Origin: Lachnospiraceae bacterium RM5
GTDB taxonomy: Bacteria > Bacillota > Clostridia > Lachnospirales > Lachnospiraceae
Direction: 5' to 3'
Assembly (NCBI GenBank): GCA_900110975.1
Contig: FOFK01000004.1
Location: 31,291-95,290, forward strand
DNA: 64,000 nt
A model generated the notes under the pieces. The model saw only the letters and a program-made list of their open reading frames with translations, was not told the origin of the DNA and did no database searches. Positions 1 to 11,516 of the stretch are shown piece after piece (the stretch's first letter is position 1; each line of letters begins with the position of its first letter). The position numbers and the translations under genes are program-made.

Positions 1-30
1 ATTGCAAAAACGAAAAAATACAAAACAAGG

Positions 31-70
31 AAGCTCCATCTAAAAAAGGGTACTGGTGCGAAATAGATGG
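31..70 (+). repeat. Dispersed hairpin repeat, copy 1
   Basis: A 40-nt element whose ends are complementary (CCATCT at the left, AGATGG at the right) around a G-rich centre. It matches 36 of 40 bases with positions 25461-25500, and similarity extends about 20 nt further upstream (17 of 20 bases). It lies just upstream of the promoter of the ChW-repeat gene. No protein is evident. Its function is unknown; it could be a miniature repeat, a processing site or a small structured RNA. Confidence 0.75.
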
Positions 71-110
71 AAAGAATAAGAAAACATAAATTTCCTAAAT
101 GGTAAAATTA

Positions 111-139
111 TTGATAAATTTGTGAAAATAAGGTAAAAT
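111..139 (+). promoter_or_regulatory. Promoter of the ChW-repeat gene
   Basis: TTGATA at 111-116, a 17-nt spacer and TAAAAT at 134-139 fit a vegetative sigma-A promoter. It sits about 50 nt before the start codon at 191, which has AGGAGG at 178-183. Confidence 0.6.
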
Positions 140-190
140 TTATGTATTAAATGTTTTGTGCGTGATTAAAAAAATTAGGAGGTATAATGT

Positions 191-2599
191 ATGATTAGAA
201 GGCGAATACTATCTGTTTTTTTGGTATTTACACTTATTTTGACATCATGTCTTATTTCTACAAATTTTAATTCCAAAAAGGAAAAAAATGTTTATGCATC
301 AGGTGAAGAAAATCCAGACGGAGAACTTGGTGAAGAAAATCCAGATGGAGAATTGGGTGAAGAAAATCCTGACGGAGATCCTATAGAATATTACGCAAAT
401 GTTGAGTACAAAACATATGTACAGAAAAAAGGATGGCAGGATTCTGTAAGAAATGGAGATATGGCAGGAACAAGTGGTGAGAACTTAAGACTTGAGGGTA
501 TTAAGATTAAACTTGATTCTAATTATGAAGGAAGTATAGAGTATAGAGCTCATGTTGAAAAAGAAGGATGGTGCTCATGGGTAAAAGATGATGAGCTTGC
601 AGGATATACATCTAAAGGATTAAGGCTTGAGGCTATACAGATTAATCTTACCGGTGAAATTGCAGAAAATTATGATGTATATTATCAGACTCATATCCAG
701 AAATTTGGATGGAGTGGATGGGCTAAAAATGGAGAAAGTTCAGGTTCTGCAGGCTATGGTTACAGAATCGAAGGTATCTGTATAAAGTTAGTGCCAAAAA
801 CAGTTGGCCTTGAAGATGAAAATAATGCTAAGAAGTTTTATGATTTTAATAATACACCAAGAATTTCATATAAAACCCATGTGCAGAAACGGGGATGGCA
901 GGGTTATGTAACAAATGGTAAAGTATCAGGAACTTCAGGTAAAGGACTCAGACTTGAAGCTATAAGGATAAAGGTATCTGATAATAAAGGATATTCAGGC
1001 GGTATATCATATAGAACTCATGTGCAAAAGATTGGCTGGCAGAATTATGTAAGCAATGATACATTATCTGGAACATCAGGTAAGGGACTCAGACTTGAAG
1101 CGATACAGATTAAACTTACCGGGGAGCTTGCGGATAATTTTGATATTTATTACAGGGTTTCGGTTCAGAAGTTTGGATGGCTTGGCTGGGCTAAAAATGA
1201 TGGACAGGCAGGAAGCAGTGGATATGGATACAGACTTGAAGCGATACAAATATGTCTTGTAGATAAGAAGGGAAGTCTTCCTTCGTCAGTTGGTGGAAGT
1301 GTTGGAAATGCATTTAAGAAGAAAGTTGCAACAACTACAACTTCTTCTTCAGGATTAACAAATGATCAGCTTGCAACCATAGCAAAAAATTCCAATGCGC
1401 TTCATCGTATGTACAATCCAAATTCCGGAGAGCATTTCTATACAGCAAGTTATGCTGAAAGAAACAGCCTTATATCGGCAGGATGGAAGTTTGAAGGAAC
1501 AGGTTGGGCAAGTCCTACATCATCTTCAGCGCCGGTATATCGTGTATATAATCCAAAAAATTCGGACCATCATTATACAATGAGCTTAAATGAGAAAAAT
1601 GCACTTGTTAAGGGTGGATGGAAATATGAAGGTATAGCATTTTATTCAGATACAGCAAAACGTGTTCCTGTATACAGATTATGCAATCCAAAAGCATCAA
1701 CATTTTCTCATCATTATACAAGAAGTTTAGGTGAGAAAAATGCACTTGTTGCAGGTGGCTGGAGATACGAAGGTATTGGATGGTACGCAGTACAGACTGA
1801 TTTACCTATTGAATACGATGGTTCATATACAGCAATTGAAGCTGATATAAATATGTCAGGTTCAGGATATGGATATAATGCAAAGGTTGTTATCTCATCT
1901 CCATCAAATGGAGTTGTAGCTTCATTTGATTTACTTAAGAGTGAAGGAATAACAGGGCTTAAAGGATTCGGTGACGATACATGCTTCTATATTGAAAATA
2001 TCATGTCAAATGCAACTCAGGCAGGAAATGCAGGAAAAGAATATTTCTATATCTATGATGCAAAACCTAATAAAACATATAAGACAAGAATTGCATGGTA
2101 TGATAATGATAATACTTTAAGATTCTTTGTAAATAATGTTGAAGTTGCAAGAACAAAGACAACTATGGCAAAAAATGCAAGTGTTCCATTTAACCTTGGA
2201 TTAGAAGCGGGTTCAGCATTTAATGGAAACAGTGTAAATGCATTATTCTCAAATGTTAAAACTAAAGCAGGAAACAGTTCGGGTCAGATGGGAATATATG
2301 GAAATTGGGATTTAACAAGAAGTTATTTTGGATTTAATGCAACTGTGGAAAAACAAGGTTCTGTAGTTACAGCATCAACTCCATTTAATACACTTGGATA
2401 TCCTACATATGGTGCTAATATCAGAATAAAAGGAACAGCAAATATTCCTGGAAATGATGCTACAGGACATCCATGGAACTGGGATACATGCTTTAGTGCA
2501 AGAGATCCTGTAACAGGAAAAACAAATGTGCCTATGTCATCCCTTGTAGTAGTTACACAAAAATATGGCTGGATGGATACACAGGGCGGCTGGAAATAA
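191..2599 (+). CDS. Secreted ChW-repeat surface protein with DUF5648-type lectin-like repeats
   Basis: An 802-residue exported protein. The first 25 residues are a signal peptide; LTSC ending at Cys20 could be a lipobox, while an alternative type I cleavage after VYA (residue 36) is possible. Residues 38-64 hold three copies of an acidic GEENPDG repeat. Residues 66-357 contain six ChW repeats, each with a conserved Gly-Trp and a C-terminal RLE-I-I motif. Residues about 404-538 hold three units with the NP-S-HHYT and GW-YEG pattern of DUF5648 repeats, seen in secreted carbohydrate-binding proteins. Residues 540-802 resemble a beta-sandwich but I cannot assign them. Start: AGGAGG 7 nt upstream. 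It stands alone, with its own promoter and a strong terminator. Family knowledge suggests cell-surface adhesion or glycan binding; no catalytic motif is visible. The specific role is unknown. Confidence 0.85.
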   Translation: MIRRRILSVFLVFTLILTSCLISTNFNSKKEKNVYASGEENPDGELGEENPDGELGEENPDGDPIEYYANVEYKTYVQKKGWQDSVRNGDMAGTSGENLRLEGIKIKLDSNYEGSIEYRAHVEKEGWCSWVKDDELAGYTSKGLRLEAIQINLTGEIAENYDVYYQTHIQKFGWSGWAKNGESSGSAGYGYRIEGICIKLVPKTVGLEDENNAKKFYDFNNTPRISYKTHVQKRGWQGYVTNGKVSGTSGKGLRLEAIRIKVSDNKGYSGGISYRTHVQKIGWQNYVSNDTLSGTSGKGLRLEAIQIKLTGELADNFDIYYRVSVQKFGWLGWAKNDGQAGSSGYGYRLEAIQICLVDKKGSLPSSVGGSVGNAFKKKVATTTTSSSGLTNDQLATIAKNSNALHRMYNPNSGEHFYTASYAERNSLISAGWKFEGTGWASPTSSSAPVYRVYNPKNSDHHYTMSLNEKNALVKGGWKYEGIAFYSDTAKRVPVYRLCNPKASTFSHHYTRSLGEKNALVAGGWRYEGIGWYAVQTDLPIEYDGSYTAIEADINMSGSGYGYNAKVVISSPSNGVVASFDLLKSEGITGLKGFGDDTCFYIENIMSNATQAGNAGKEYFYIYDAKPNKTYKTRIAWYDNDNTLRFFVNNVEVARTKTTMAKNASVPFNLGLEAGSAFNGNSVNALFSNVKTKAGNSSGQMGIYGNWDLTRSYFGFNATVEKQGSVVTASTPFNTLGYPTYGANIRIKGTANIPGNDATGHPWNWDTCFSARDPVTGKTNVPMSSLVVVTQKYGWMDTQGGWK

Positions 2600-2610
2600 T
2601 ATAAGATACT

Positions 2611-2667
2611 CCCTGCATATAGTTTAACAACCTTATTGGTTAAATGACTATATGCAGGGGATTTTTA
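2611..2667 (+). terminator. Rho-independent terminator after the ChW gene
   Basis: A perfect 13-bp stem (CCCTGCATATAGT at 2611-2623 pairing with 2646-2658) encloses a further short stem (TTAAC with GTTAA). It is followed by a short T-rich stretch. It separates the ChW gene from rpoB. Confidence 0.85.
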
Positions 2668-2692
2668 TGTGGAAAATTTTATTAAAAACTAT

Positions 2693-2721
2693 TTGACACA
2701 GAAATTCACTTATGCTACAAT
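2693..2721 (+). promoter_or_regulatory. Promoter of rpoBC
   Basis: Consensus TTGACA at 2693-2698, a 17-nt spacer and TACAAT at 2716-2721, preceded by TGC (extended -10). This is a near-ideal sigma-A promoter. The predicted untranslated leader to the rpoB start at 2824 is close to 95 nt. Confidence 0.85.
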
Positions 2722-2823
2722 GGACAATGCACTATTGTTGTGTGGTGGCTTTGTTATGCCATTAAATACCTTTACGAACAATATTTGTTGTTCAAAATAT
2801 TATATGCAAGGGGTGAATGTCCA

Positions 2824-5800
2824 ATGGAGCAATACAGATTACGTCCTGTAAAATCAGGAAAAAGTGTAAGAGTCAGCTATGCAAGACAGAAAGATGTTCT
2901 TGAGATGCCAAACCTTATTGAGGTTCAGAAAGATTCTTATCAATGGTTTTTAAAGGATGGTTTGAAAGAAGCATTTAACGACATTTCACCGATTGAGAAC
3001 CATACTGAACAGTTAAGATTAGAATTTGTGGATTTTCAGTTGTGTGAAGACGAGGCAAAATATTCCATCGAGGAATGTAAAGAGAGAGATGCCACATATG
3101 CGGCACCACTTAAGGTTAAAGTCAGATTAGTAAAGAAAGAAACCGGTGAAATCAGTGAACATGAGATTTTTATGGGTGATATGCCTCTCATGACTGACAC
3201 AGGTACATTCGTTATAAATGGTGCAGAACGTGTTATAGTTAGTCAGCTTGTACGTTCACCAGGTATATATTATGGTATTGATCACGATAAATATGGTAAG
3301 GAATTATATTCTTGTCAGGTTATCCCTATAAGAGGTGCATGGCTTGAATATGAGACTGATTCAAATGATATATTCTATGTTCGTGTAGACAGAACAAGAA
3401 AAGTTCCTGTAACAGTTCTTATCAGAGCTTTAGGTTATGGAACAGATGCTGAAATTACAGAATTATTTGGTGAAGAACCAAAGATTTTAGCAAGTTTTGA
3501 GAAAGACACATCTAAGAATTATGAAGATGGTCTTTTAGAGTTGTACAAAAAAATACGTCCGGGTGAACCACTCGCTGTAGATACTGCAGAGTCAATGCTT
3601 TACAGTATGTTTTTTGATGCAAGAAGATATGATCTTGCAAGAGTTGGACGTTATAAATATAATAAGAAATTAGCATATAAGAATAGAATTAAAGGACAGA
3701 TTATTGCTGAAGATGTTATGGATCCAAATACAGGAGAAATCCTTGCAAAAGCCGGAGATGAAGTAACAGAAGAGATGGCAGTAGCTATCCAGAATGCAGC
3801 TGTACCATTCGTATGGATTCAGGCTGAAGAAAGAAATGTTAAAGTACTTTCTAACATGGCTGTAGATATTAACAGTTATATTGACTTTGATATTTCTGAC
3901 CTTGATATTAAGGAAAACGTTTTCTATCCTGTATTAAAGGATATTTTAGAAAACTATCATACAGAGGAAGAGATTAAAGAAGCTATTATTAATAATATCA
4001 ATGATCTTATTCCTAAGCATATTACAAAAGAAGATATCATTGCTTCTATTAACTACAATATGCATATTGAATATGGTATTGGAACAAAAGATGATATCGA
4101 TCATTTAGGTAACAGACGTATTCGTGCTGTTGGTGAATTATTACAGAACCAGTACAGAATAGGTTTATCAAGAATGGAAAGAGTTGTTCGTGAAAGAATG
4201 GCTACTCAGGATTTAAGCGAGATTTCACCACAGGCACTTATTAATATTAAGCCTGTAACAAGCGCTGTTAAAGAATTCTTTGGTAGTTCACAGTTATCAC
4301 AGTTCATGGATCAGAACAACCCACTTGGTGAGTTGACTCATAAGAGACGTTTATCAGCCCTTGGTCCTGGTGGTCTTTCAAGAGACAGAGCCGGATTTGA
4401 GGTCCGTGACGTTCACTATTCTCACTATGGAAGAATGTGTCCTATTGAGACACCTGAAGGACCAAACATCGGTCTTATCAACTCACTTGCTACATATGCA
4501 AGAATAAATGAATATGGATTTATTGAAGCTCCTTATAGAAAGCTTGATAAATCAGATCCTAAGAATCCTATAGTTACTGAAGAAGTTGTATATCTTACAG
4601 CTGATGAAGAAGATAGATTTATTGTTGCACAGGCTAATGAGCCATTAGATGATGAAGGACATTTCATTAATGCTACAGTTTCAGGTCGTTTTAGAGAAGA
4701 AACATCATCATTTAGAAAACAGAATGTAGATCTTATGGACGTTTCTCCTAAGATGGTATTCTCTGTTGCTACATCGATGATTCCTTTCCTTGAAAACGAT
4801 GATGCTAACCGTGCCCTCATGGGATCAAACATGCAGCGTCAGGCAGTGCCTCTTATGACTACAGAGCCTCCTGTTGTTGGTACAGGTATTGAGCATAAGG
4901 CAGCAGTTGACTCAGGTGTTTGTGTTGTTGCTAAAAAAGCAGGTATCGTAGAAAGAGCTACATCTACAGATATTACTATTAAGTATGATGATGACGGTGA
5001 AAGAGAAACATACAAACTTATTAAATTCTCAAGAAGTAACCAGTCAAACTGCTATAACCAGAAACCTATAGTAGATAAGGGTGAACATGTTGAAGCAGGA
5101 CAGGTTATTGCTGATGGTGCATCTACATCAAATGGTGAGATCGCTCTTGGTAAGAACCCACTTATCGGTTTCATGACATGGGAAGGTTATAACTACGAAG
5201 ATGCCGTATTACTTAGTGAAAGACTTGTAAGAGATGATGTTTATACATCTATTCATATAGAGGAACATGAAGTAGAGTCAAGGGATACAAAACTCGGACC
5301 TGAAGAAATTACAAGAGATGTTCCTGGTGTTGGTGATGATGCACTTAAAAACCTTGATGAAAGAGGTATTATCAGAATTGGTGCAGAAGTAAGAGCCGGC
5401 GATATTTTAGTTGGTAAGGTTACACCTAAGGGTGAAACAGAACTTACTGCAGAAGAAAGACTTCTTAGAGCTATCTTTGGTGAGAAAGCAAGAGAAGTAA
5501 GAGATACATCATTAAAGGTACCTCATGGTGAATATGGTATTGTTGTAGATGCAAAAGTATTTACAAGACAGAATGGTGATGAATTATCTCCTGGTGTAAA
5601 CCAGTCAGTCAGAATTTATATTGCACAGAAGAGAAAGATTTCAGTCGGAGATAAGATGGCTGGTCGTCATGGTAACAAGGGTGTCGTTTCCAGAGTATTA
5701 CCAGTAGAAGATATGCCATTCTTACCAAATGGCCGTCCTCTTGATATCGTGCTTAACCCTCTTGGAGTTCCTTCGCGTATGAATATCGGACAGGTCCTTG

Positions 5801-6666
5801 AGATTCACTTAAGCCTTGCTGCTAAGATTTTAGGCTTTAATGTATCTACACCGGTCTTTGATGGAGCTAAAGAAAGTGATATCATGGATACATTAGAGAT
5901 GGCTAATGCTTATGCTAACTACGAATGGGAAGATTTCGAGAAAGAATATAAAGATAAAGTAGATCCTGAAATCATGAAATTCCTTTATGATAACAGAGAA
6001 CATCGTAAGCAGTGGAAGGGCGTGCCAATCAGAAAAGATGGTAAAGTTCAGTTAAGAGATGGTAGAACAGGTGAATATTTCGATGGTATGGTTACAATCG
6101 GACATATGAATTACCTTAAACTCCACCACCTTGTTGATGATAAGATCCATGCACGTTCAACTGGTCCTTACTCACTTGTAACCCAGCAGCCACTTGGTGG
6201 TAAAGCTCAGTTCGGTGGACAGCGTTTCGGAGAAATGGAAGTTTGGGCATTAGAGGCTTATGGTGCTTCATATACATTACAGGAAATTCTTACAGTTAAA
6301 TCCGATGATGTTATCGGACGTGTTAAGACTTACGAAGCAATCATTAAGGGACTTAATATTCCAGAACCTGGTATTCCAGAATCATTTAAGGTTCTTATTA
6401 AAGAATTACAGTCACTTGCTCTTGATATCAGAGTATTAGACGAGAATGATAAAGAAGTTGAATTAAAGGAAAATGTTGAAGATACATCAATTACATTTAA
6501 TTCAGTTTTAACAGAAGATAAAGTTTATGATAAAAACAATGAGAACTTTGCTTCTCATGGATTTTCTGAACAGGTAGTTTCAGAAGAAGAAGAAGGATTC
6601 GTTGACGTAGAAGAATATGATGATGAAGATGTAGATGCAGAATATGATTCTATGGATGAAGAATAG
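2824..6666 (+). CDS. rpoB: DNA-directed RNA polymerase beta subunit
   Basis: The beta subunit of RNA polymerase, 1280 residues, full length for the family. The reading frame is open further upstream, but the start at 2824 (MEQYRLRP) is chosen because AAGGGGTG lies 8 nt before it and homologous beta subunits begin this way. The rifampicin region (residues 487-513) is wild type: Gln493, Asp496, His506, Arg509 and Ser511 correspond to E. coli 513, 516, 526, 529 and 531, so rifampicin sensitivity is expected. The conserved [16 protein letters not shown] segment that contributes to the active site is present. The C-terminus is a long Glu/Asp tail of about 30 residues. rpoC follows after 14 nt in the same operon. 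No rplJ/rplL precedes it in the window. Confidence 0.98.
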   Translation: MEQYRLRPVKSGKSVRVSYARQKDVLEMPNLIEVQKDSYQWFLKDGLKEAFNDISPIENHTEQLRLEFVDFQLCEDEAKYSIEECKERDATYAAPLKVKVRLVKKETGEISEHEIFMGDMPLMTDTGTFVINGAERVIVSQLVRSPGIYYGIDHDKYGKELYSCQVIPIRGAWLEYETDSNDIFYVRVDRTRKVPVTVLIRALGYGTDAEITELFGEEPKILASFEKDTSKNYEDGLLELYKKIRPGEPLAVDTAESMLYSMFFDARRYDLARVGRYKYNKKLAYKNRIKGQIIAEDVMDPNTGEILAKAGDEVTEEMAVAIQNAAVPFVWIQAEERNVKVLSNMAVDINSYIDFDISDLDIKENVFYPVLKDILENYHTEEEIKEAIINNINDLIPKHITKEDIIASINYNMHIEYGIGTKDDIDHLGNRRIRAVGELLQNQYRIGLSRMERVVRERMATQDLSEISPQALINIKPVTSAVKEFFGSSQLSQFMDQNNPLGELTHKRRLSALGPGGLSRDRAGFEVRDVHYSHYGRMCPIETPEGPNIGLINSLATYARINEYGFIEAPYRKLDKSDPKNPIVTEEVVYLTADEEDRFIVAQANEPLDDEGHFINATVSGRFREETSSFRKQNVDLMDVSPKMVFSVATSMIPFLENDDANRALMGSNMQRQAVPLMTTEPPVVGTGIEHKAAVDSGVCVVAKKAGIVERATSTDITIKYDDDGERETYKLIKFSRSNQSNCYNQKPIVDKGEHVEAGQVIADGASTSNGEIALGKNPLIGFMTWEGYNYEDAVLLSERLVRDDVYTSIHIEEHEVESRDTKLGPEEITRDVPGVGDDALKNLDERGIIRIGAEVRAGDILVGKVTPKGETELTAEERLLRAIFGEKAREVRDTSLKVPHGEYGIVVDAKVFTRQNGDELSPGVNQSVRIYIAQKRKISVGDKMAGRHGNKGVVSRVLPVEDMPFLPNGRPLDIVLNPLGVPSRMNIGQVLEIHLSLAAKILGFNVSTPVFDGAKESDIMDTLEMANAYANYEWEDFEKEYKDKVDPEIMKFLYDNREHRKQWKGVPIRKDGKVQLRDGRTGEYFDGMVTIGHMNYLKLHHLVDDKIHARSTGPYSLVTQQPLGGKAQFGGQRFGEMEVWALEAYGASYTLQEILTVKSDDVIGRVKTYEAIIKGLNIPEPGIPESFKVLIKELQSLALDIRVLDENDKEVELKENVEDTSITFNSVLTEDKVYDKNNENFASHGFSEQVVSEEEEGFVDVEEYDDEDVDAEYDSMDEE

Positions 6667-6680
6667 GAAGGAGCCTTAAG

Positions 6681-9600
6681 ATGCCTGAAGTAAATAATAA
6701 AGATACTTATCAGCAGATGTCTTTTGATAAGATTAAAATAGGTCTTGCTTCACCTGAAAAGATCAGAGAATGGTCAAGAGGAGAGGTAAAGAAACCGGAA
6801 ACAATTAATTACAGAACGCTCAAGCCTGAAACAGACGGATTATTTTGTGAAAAAATATTTGGTCCAAGTAAAGACTGGGAATGTCATTGTGGAAAATATA
6901 AAAAGATAAGACATAAAGGTGTAATCTGCGACAGATGTGGTGTTGAAGTTACAAAGTCAAGCGTAAGAAGAGAACGTATGGGTTCTATTGAGCTTGCTGC
7001 TCCTGTTTCACATATCTGGTATTTCAAAGGAATACCTAGCAGAATGGGTCTTGTACTTGATATTTCTCCAAGAATTCTTGAGAAAGTTTTATATTTTGCA
7101 TCTTATATAGTTCTTGATCCGGGTGAAAATACATCGCTTTTATATAAGCAGGTATTAACTGAAAAAGAATATAGAGAAGCTATAGATGAATATGGTTATG
7201 ACGGATTCAGAGCCGGAATGGGTGCTGAAGCTGTTGATGAACTTTTAGCTGCAATAGATCTTGATAAAGAAGCAGAAGAATTAAAGAGCGAACTTGAAGA
7301 ATCATCAGGACAGAAGAGAGCTAAAATAATTAAAAGACTTGAAGCTGTTGAAGCTTTTAGAAATTCAGGAAACAGACCTGAGTGGATGATACTTAAGGTT
7401 ATTCCTGTAATTCCACCAGATTTAAGACCAATGGTACAGTTAGACGGTGGAAGATTTGCAACATCAGATTTAAATGATCTTTACAGAAGAATCATTAATA
7501 GAAATAATCGTCTTGCAAGATTATTAGAGCTTGGTGCTCCTGAAATCATTATCAGAAATGAAAAGAGAATGTTACAGGAAGCAGTTGATGCTCTTATCGA
7601 TAATGGTAGAAGAGGAAGAGCCGTTACAGGCGCAGGAAACAGACCACTTAAGTCTTTATCGGATATGTTAAAGGGTAAACAGGGACGTTTCCGTCAGAAC
7701 CTTCTTGGAAAGCGTGTTGACTATTCAGGACGTTCAGTTATCGTAGTAGGACCAGAACTTAAGATTTATCAGTGTGGTCTTCCAAAAGAGATGGCTATCG
7801 AATTATTTAAGCCATTTGTTATCAGAGAATTAACAGCCAGAGGATTAGCATACAATGTAAAGAATGCTAAGAAGATGGTTGAAAAATTACAGACAGAAGT
7901 TTGGGACATCTTAGAAGATGTCATTAAAGAGCATCCGGTTATGTTAAACCGTGCTCCTACACTTCACAGACTTGGTATCCAGGCATTCGAGCCAATACTT
8001 GTTGAAGGTAAGGCTATTAAGCTTCATCCACTTGTATGTACAGCGTTCAACGCCGATTTCGATGGAGACCAGATGGCTGTGCATTTACCACTTTCAGTAG
8101 AAGCACAGGCTGAGTGTAGATTCTTACTTCTTTCGCCAAATAACCTTCTTAAACCATCTGATGGTGGTCCTGTTGCAGTTCCATCACAGGATATGGTTCT
8201 TGGTATTTATTACTTAACACAGGAAAGACCTGGTGCTAAGGGTGAAGGAAAAGTATTCAGAAGCCTTAATGAGGCTATTCTTGCTTATGAAAATGATGCG
8301 ATTACATTACATGCAAAGATTTTCATAAGAGTTACAAAGAAAACTCCAGATGGAGAAGAAATTACAGGTATTATAAATACAACACTTGGAAGATGTCTCT
8401 TTAATGAAATTCTTCCACAGGATCTCGGTCTTACAAAGAGAGAAAATAAAGAAGATTATCTTAAACTTGAAGTTGATTATCTTGTTAAGAAGAAACAGTT
8501 AAAGGGAATTCTTGAAAAAGTAATCAATGTTCATGGAGCAACAAAGACAGCTGAAGTTCTTGATGATATCAAGGCAATCGGTTATAAATTCTCTACAAGA
8601 GCTGCCATGACAGTTTCTATTTCTGATATGACAGTGCCTGAAGAAAAAGCAGGATTATTAGAGGAAGCTTCTAAGACAGTTGATAGAATCACAGCAAATT
8701 ACAACCGTGGTTTTATTACAGATGAAGAAAGATATAAAGAAGTTATCAAAACATGGGATGATGCAGATAAGAAGATTCAGAAAGCCCTTATGAATGGTCT
8801 TGATGATTATAACAATATCTACATGATGGCCGATTCCGGAGCCCGTGGTTCTGATAAACAGATTAAACAGCTTGCCGGAATGCGTGGTTTGATGGCTGAT
8901 ACAACAGGTAAAACTATCGAACTTCCTATTACATCTAACTTCCGTGAAGGATTAGACGTTTTGGAATACTTCATTTCTGCCCATGGAGCCAGAAAGGGAC
9001 TTTCAGATACTGCTCTTCGTACAGCCGATTCAGGATACTTAACAAGAAGACTTGTTGACGTATCTCAGGAGCTTATTGTAAGAGAAGTTGATTGTTCTGC
9101 AAGCAAAGATAAGATTCCATATATGGAAGTAAGTGCTTTCGTAAATGGAAAAGAAGTAATTGAAGAATTAGAAGAAAGAATTACAGGAAGATATAGTGCT
9201 GAAACTATTGAAGATGCTGATGGTAATATAATCGTAAAGAAAAACCATATGATTACACCTAAGCGTGCTGCTAAGATTATTGAAACAGGCAGAACTTCAG
9301 TTAAGATTAGAACTATTCTTACATGTAAATCTCATCTTGGTGTTTGTGCTAAATGTTATGGTGCAAACATGGCTACAGGTCAGGCTGTACAGGTAGGTGA
9401 AGCAGTTGGTATTATTGCTGCCCAGTCTATCGGTGAACCTGGTACACAGCTTACTATGAGAACATTCCATACCGGTGGTGTTGCCGGTGGAGATATTACT
9501 CAGGGTCTTCCTAGAGTAGAAGAATTATTTGAAGCCAGAAAACCAAAGGGTCTTGCTATTATTGCAGAATTCGGTGGTAAGGTTGAAATAAAAGATACAA

Positions 9601-10355
9601 AGAAGAAACTTGAAATCATTGTTACTAACGAAGAAACTAAAGAACAGAAAGCTTATCTCATCCCTTATGGATCAAGAATCAAAGCAAATATTCTTGATGG
9701 CGTTACAATTGAAGCCGGTGATGAACTTACTGAAGGTAGTGTAAATCCACATGATATCCTTAGAATTAAGGGTGTTAGAGCCGTTCAGGATTATATGATA
9801 AGAGAAGTTCAGAAAGTTTACAGACTTCAGGGTGTTGAAATTAATGATAAACATATTGAAGTTATCGTTAGACAGATGCTTAAGAAGATCAGAGTTGAAG
9901 AAGCCGGAGATTCTGAATTTTTACCTGGTATGCAGGTTGATGTTCTTGACTTCGATGAGACAAATGAAGTCCTTGAAGAAGAAGGAAAAGAACTTGCACA
10001 GGGTAAGAGAGTTATGCTTGGTATTACAAAAGCTTCTCTTGCTACAAATTCATTCCTTTCAGCTGCTTCATTCCAGGAGACAACAAAGGTTCTTACTGAA
10101 GCTGCCATAAATGGTAAGGTTGATCCACTTGTAGGTCTTAAGGAAAATGTTATCATTGGTAAACTTATTCCTGTTGGAACAGGTATGAAACGTTATAAAG
10201 ATGTTAAGCTTGATTCAGACCAGGATGAAGTAAATGTTACAGAATATGATGATGAAGCTGAATTTACAGTTTCTGAAGATTTTGCTGAAAATGCAGATGA
10301 AATTGTAACAGATGATAATAATGACTCAGAGGATATTATAATATCTGAAGAATAA
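6681..10355 (+). CDS. rpoC: DNA-directed RNA polymerase beta' subunit
   Basis: The beta' subunit, 1224 residues. The N-terminal zinc site uses Cys68, Cys70, Cys83 and Cys86. The catalytic magnesium loop NADFDGDQ lies at 457-464, with Asp459, Asp461 and Asp463 binding Mg2+. The second zinc site uses Cys805, Cys882, Cys889 and Cys892. The trigger loop region ([16 protein letters not shown]) is intact. The protein ends in an acidic tail of some 40 residues, like its partner RpoB. Translation starts at an ATG with AGGAGCC upstream, 14 nt after the rpoB stop, and a terminator follows, so rpoB and rpoC form a two-gene unit. Confidence 0.98.
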   Translation: MPEVNNKDTYQQMSFDKIKIGLASPEKIREWSRGEVKKPETINYRTLKPETDGLFCEKIFGPSKDWECHCGKYKKIRHKGVICDRCGVEVTKSSVRRERMGSIELAAPVSHIWYFKGIPSRMGLVLDISPRILEKVLYFASYIVLDPGENTSLLYKQVLTEKEYREAIDEYGYDGFRAGMGAEAVDELLAAIDLDKEAEELKSELEESSGQKRAKIIKRLEAVEAFRNSGNRPEWMILKVIPVIPPDLRPMVQLDGGRFATSDLNDLYRRIINRNNRLARLLELGAPEIIIRNEKRMLQEAVDALIDNGRRGRAVTGAGNRPLKSLSDMLKGKQGRFRQNLLGKRVDYSGRSVIVVGPELKIYQCGLPKEMAIELFKPFVIRELTARGLAYNVKNAKKMVEKLQTEVWDILEDVIKEHPVMLNRAPTLHRLGIQAFEPILVEGKAIKLHPLVCTAFNADFDGDQMAVHLPLSVEAQAECRFLLLSPNNLLKPSDGGPVAVPSQDMVLGIYYLTQERPGAKGEGKVFRSLNEAILAYENDAITLHAKIFIRVTKKTPDGEEITGIINTTLGRCLFNEILPQDLGLTKRENKEDYLKLEVDYLVKKKQLKGILEKVINVHGATKTAEVLDDIKAIGYKFSTRAAMTVSISDMTVPEEKAGLLEEASKTVDRITANYNRGFITDEERYKEVIKTWDDADKKIQKALMNGLDDYNNIYMMADSGARGSDKQIKQLAGMRGLMADTTGKTIELPITSNFREGLDVLEYFISAHGARKGLSDTALRTADSGYLTRRLVDVSQELIVREVDCSASKDKIPYMEVSAFVNGKEVIEELEERITGRYSAETIEDADGNIIVKKNHMITPKRAAKIIETGRTSVKIRTILTCKSHLGVCAKCYGANMATGQAVQVGEAVGIIAAQSIGEPGTQLTMRTFHTGGVAGGDITQGLPRVEELFEARKPKGLAIIAEFGGKVEIKDTKKKLEIIVTNEETKEQKAYLIPYGSRIKANILDGVTIEAGDELTEGSVNPHDILRIKGVRAVQDYMIREVQKVYRLQGVEINDKHIEVIVRQMLKKIRVEEAGDSEFLPGMQVDVLDFDETNEVLEEEGKELAQGKRVMLGITKASLATNSFLSAASFQETTKVLTEAAINGKVDPLVGLKENVIIGKLIPVGTGMKRYKDVKLDSDQDEVNVTEYDDEAEFTVSEDFAENADEIVTDDNNDSEDIIISEE

Positions 10356-10366
10356 GAAGATTTTAG

Positions 10367-10407
10367 GGCTGTCGTTCTAAGTTAAATACTTATGGCGACA
10401 GCTTTTT
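10367..10407 (+). terminator. Terminator of rpoBC
   Basis: GCTGTCG at 10368-10374 pairs with CGACAGC at 10396-10402, followed directly by TTTTT. It lies 12 nt after the rpoC stop codon and closes the rpoBC unit. Confidence 0.85.
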
Positions 10408-10455
10408 ATCTATATTTAATTATATTTAACTATATTGAAGGTATGGTGTGATATT

Positions 10456-11475
10456 ATGAAAAAAATTAAATTCATGGTATTTATAAGTTTACTTTTTCTT
10501 TTATGTGTACTTCAGTCTAAAGTTGCAAGGGCAGATGGAGAATATTATATAAAGATAAATGTTGATGGAAACTGCATGACCATTTATAAGACGGATGATA
10601 CCGGAGAAATGAATCCGGTTGCAGCATTTGCCTGTACAATGGATAAAGAAGCAAGAAATCTTGCAGGGACCGTAACAAGTGTTACTGATAAAAGATTATG
10701 GAAAAAGTTAGAAGAGGGAAAGAATTTAAAAAACGTATTATGCCTTGAAAATGGAACACTTATAGGTTCTTCGCTTTTTTCTTCCCAGTCAGATAATGCA
10801 CTGATTAAAGATGAGTTTAATAAAATTGCATCCGGCGAAGATACGGATGAGGGGATTTATCTTTATTTATCCAAAGCTGAGTGGCTCGTAAATAATTGTG
10901 ACAGAGGTACGATTGTTGAATTCTATTCAGATAAGGATAAGGTAACAGAGGCTGCTAATCCTCCTCTTACAACAACAATTGGTACAATGAGTAAATATGA
11001 TAACTGGGATCCGACTGATACCAGCAAGGATAATCCATGGAAAGAGGAAAAAGTAAGTTTAAAGGGTGTAAAAAATAAGGACATTAAGATGGGGACAAAA
11101 GAAGAGATAACAGCATCCCTTCTTAAAGGTGTTACTGCATATGATAAATGCGGAAATGATATTTCGGATAATATATTTGTTTCTTTTAGTAACGATTTAA
11201 CAAGTATTGAAGGGGTATATTCCGTTATTTATTCGATAAAGGATGTTACTGATGATACGGTTACACAGACTGTTGAAATCAATGTAAAAAAATCAGATGT
11301 GGCCGAAGATAAGAATGATGAGTCTGAAGAAGCTGATATTAACGATAATAACAGCAAAAAAAACAGCAAAGAAAATGGTATACTGACAGACGATGATAAA
11401 ATGAGAACATTACTTGTGGCCTGCCTTATTACTACACTCATTTCCTTTGCGTTACTTAAATTATTTGCAAAGTAG
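10456..11475 (+). CDS. Membrane-anchored protein related to L,D-transpeptidases, catalytic motif lost
   Basis: A 339-residue exported protein. Residues 1-26 form a classical signal peptide ending ARA, and the last 20 residues are a hydrophobic anchor. The middle resembles a YkuD L,D-transpeptidase plus Ig-like domain: it keeps an NC-x-TIYK strand, an AEWLVNNCDRGTIVEFY segment equivalent to the family's end-of-domain motif (usually AKWIYDNC-GT-V-IY), and the linker NWDPTDTSKDNPW. The hallmark catalytic SxGC[IV]R motif is absent; EGIYLYLS stands in its place, and the preceding His is not seen. About residues 200-275 form an Ig-like (DUF5011-type) domain. I infer a pseudoenzyme that may bind peptidoglycan or a partner. 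An upstream TTG in frame is an alternative start; ATG at 10456 is preferred because it starts the signal peptide. Confidence 0.7.
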   Translation: MKKIKFMVFISLLFLLCVLQSKVARADGEYYIKINVDGNCMTIYKTDDTGEMNPVAAFACTMDKEARNLAGTVTSVTDKRLWKKLEEGKNLKNVLCLENGTLIGSSLFSSQSDNALIKDEFNKIASGEDTDEGIYLYLSKAEWLVNNCDRGTIVEFYSDKDKVTEAANPPLTTTIGTMSKYDNWDPTDTSKDNPWKEEKVSLKGVKNKDIKMGTKEEITASLLKGVTAYDKCGNDISDNIFVSFSNDLTSIEGVYSVIYSIKDVTDDTVTQTVEINVKKSDVAEDKNDESEEADINDNNSKKNSKENGILTDDDKMRTLLVACLITTLISFALLKLFAK

Positions 11476-11516
11476 TTTAACATCCAGTCTGGTTATTTAA
11501 GAAATACTACACTAAT

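Noticed and set aside
2740-2823. 28-residue N-terminal extension of RpoB
   Set aside because: The frame is open, but a strong ribosome site and family alignment place the start at 2824.
2669-2851. Small plus-strand reading frame before rpoB
   Set aside because: It overlaps the rpoB promoter and start region, has no ribosome site and resembles no protein.
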